Origin: Torymus aiolomorphi
Taxonomy: Eukaryota; Arthropoda; Insecta; Hymenoptera; Torymidae
Length of the DNA: 64,000 nucleotides
NCBI GenBank assembly: GCA_036365515.1
Contig: CM070873.1
Location: 228,795,876-228,859,875 of the forward strand
Direction: 5' to 3'
Each line of letters starts with the position of its first letter. Positions within the stretch are counted from its first letter, which is position 1. Below are positions 62,701 to 64,000 of this stretch, in pieces. Made by a program: the position numbers and the translations under genes. The notes beneath the pieces were generated by a model that did not search any database, was not told where the DNA came from, and saw nothing but the letters and a program-made list of their open reading frames with translations.

Positions 62701-64000
62701 GTTTGTGAAAGATTTCTCGAGCAATCGATTGTGAATAATACCTATGTTTGTATTTCAGATTTGAGGAAATAATGTGTTGCTTGATTTATGTATGATCAAT
62801 GTTCTATTCGATATTATGTGATATTAATAAAATACGGTAATTTATCTGAATCGCGTGCCATGTTTAACCTAAATTTTAAATTTTCCGATTGTTTGAAGAC
62901 TCTATAGAGCCGTAAATACTAGGCATTATAGGTGTGAGAGGATAATTTGCGCAATCGAGCGGCGTGATTAGATGCTTTTGTACACGGTGCGCTCGCAAGT
63001 ACTCGATAGCGCTATTCATGGAGTGGTAATCGGGGACGGAGATAGAACATTTCGCCGGGATTTTAAAGTTTATCCGAATCCGAATAAATGTTTAGCTGTT
63101 TATAAATGTTTGTAACATTTTACATTGTAGTATGCAGTAATTTTGATAATATTAATATAGATATTCATTAATCAACAGTTTGAATATAAAGACATTATAA
63201 ATTGATGAATATACACGAAAAAGTTGTTTTATAAGTAGCATTGTACAAAAAATATCAAATGTTAATAAGTCATTTACCGAGGTGCGTTTATGTAAACTCA
63301 TTTAATCCTATTTTTTCAATCAAAACGAAGTTTCAAAATTTACGACCGTTCAATGGATTTATAGATGATATTCTCTAATGCTCAATAACATCACGTTCTT
63401 CATACTTTTGTGAATAAATAGAAAAGTAAGATACACAACGTGATTATTTTTACAAAAACTATTGAGTTATGAAGTTTATGAAGTAAAAAAGAAATAATTA
63501 TTGAAAATATTAATTGGTGTTTTTCGAGTATAACAGTAACAATTGGGTGCAAAAATAATATTTCAATTATATGAGTCAAACGATATCAATCATTCTCAAT
63601 TATCGTTGTCAACGTCGATATTCAAACGCGGGTTTAAATGATGAAGTGTTATTAGGAGAATAATAAGTAATATATACATAGTGAAAATTTTTTCACTCAA
63701 TATCTCATATGTAAATTTAACTATTTAAAATACAAACTTACCTAAAAAAATGACAATTACAAAAGCCTAAAAACATAAAATTTTTCACCATCAAACGTCC
63801 TTATAGTTATAAAATATTTCACTCACCAACGCACTACCAAACAGCGCAATAAATAACTTATAATCCTCTAAGCACCCTTCCCATCATATATATATATATA
63901 TATATATATCCCCAACACTTATTATCATTCAAAAGGCGTTAAACACATCACGAGAGCCCCGCCTCATTTTTTAACAACGCATAATCGGCTTTCCTCAACT
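62701..64000. other. AT-rich stretch to the window end
   Basis: TTTGTATTTCAG at 62747-62758 resembles an acceptor but leads into no clear frame. A minus-strand recursive-splice-like motif lies at 63736-63750, and a TA tract at 63885-63909. Confidence 0.45.
63736..63750 (-). promoter_or_regulatory. Minus-strand recursive-splice-like motif
   Basis: On the minus strand TTTTTTTAG is directly followed by GTAAGT. The pyrimidine tract is a short T-run, and no other minus-strand splice evidence supports it, so it may be chance. Confidence 0.2.

Overview
This window looks like animal nuclear DNA, most likely from a hymenopteran insect. A chalcid-type parasitoid wasp is my best guess, from composition alone and not proven. 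There is no compact bacterial or viral coding, and most long open frames are by-products of GA/CT, CA/GT, TA or CG-rich simple sequence. The DNA alternates about every 2 to 3 kb between AT-rich stretches and islands of roughly 0.5 to 2.7 kb rich in CpG and GAGA/CTCT. I see no rRNA, tRNA or CRISPR array and no complete conserved protein gene.

The best reading of the large-scale layout is a long intron of a plus-strand gene. A small exon at 11685-11736 encodes a signal-peptide-like start (MNLLLLLAALTALIYVQ) and runs straight into a GTAAGT donor in phase 1. Two recursive-splice-like sites (pyrimidine tract, CAG, then GTAAGC/GTAAGT) lie downstream at 28308/28309 and 50504/50505. Together they suggest a secreted or membrane protein gene whose later exons lie beyond the window. 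This is inference. A similar motif on the minus strand at 63741/63742 is a warning that chance matches occur.

The most unusual region is 16721-19212. It is a chain of seven large hairpins lying end to end, each with its own arms but sharing GTATACTA/TAGTATATT-like junctions. The largest hairpin has arms made of inverted arrays of a 30-bp repeat. Each array stays open in the outward direction and encodes a degenerate 10-residue repeat (RASFRGKLAN on the left, RASLRGSQAD on the right). Its loop holds a candidate small spliced gene and an inserted palindromic transposon.

Mobile remnants elsewhere are: a palindromic TTAA-flanked MITE in two copies (7828-8213 and 17671-18056); a 254-bp TTAA-flanked MITE (21245-21498); a 548-bp palindrome flanked by TTA (32605-33152); a roughly 950-bp element with terminal inverted repeats (13870-14816); and a frameshifted LINE reverse-transcriptase C-terminus (about 20281-20632). 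A 100-bp hairpin at 27165-27266 could be a microRNA precursor or a tiny MITE. Long microsatellites are frequent, the largest being (CT)n at 32104-32267 and (TA)n at 41014-41356.
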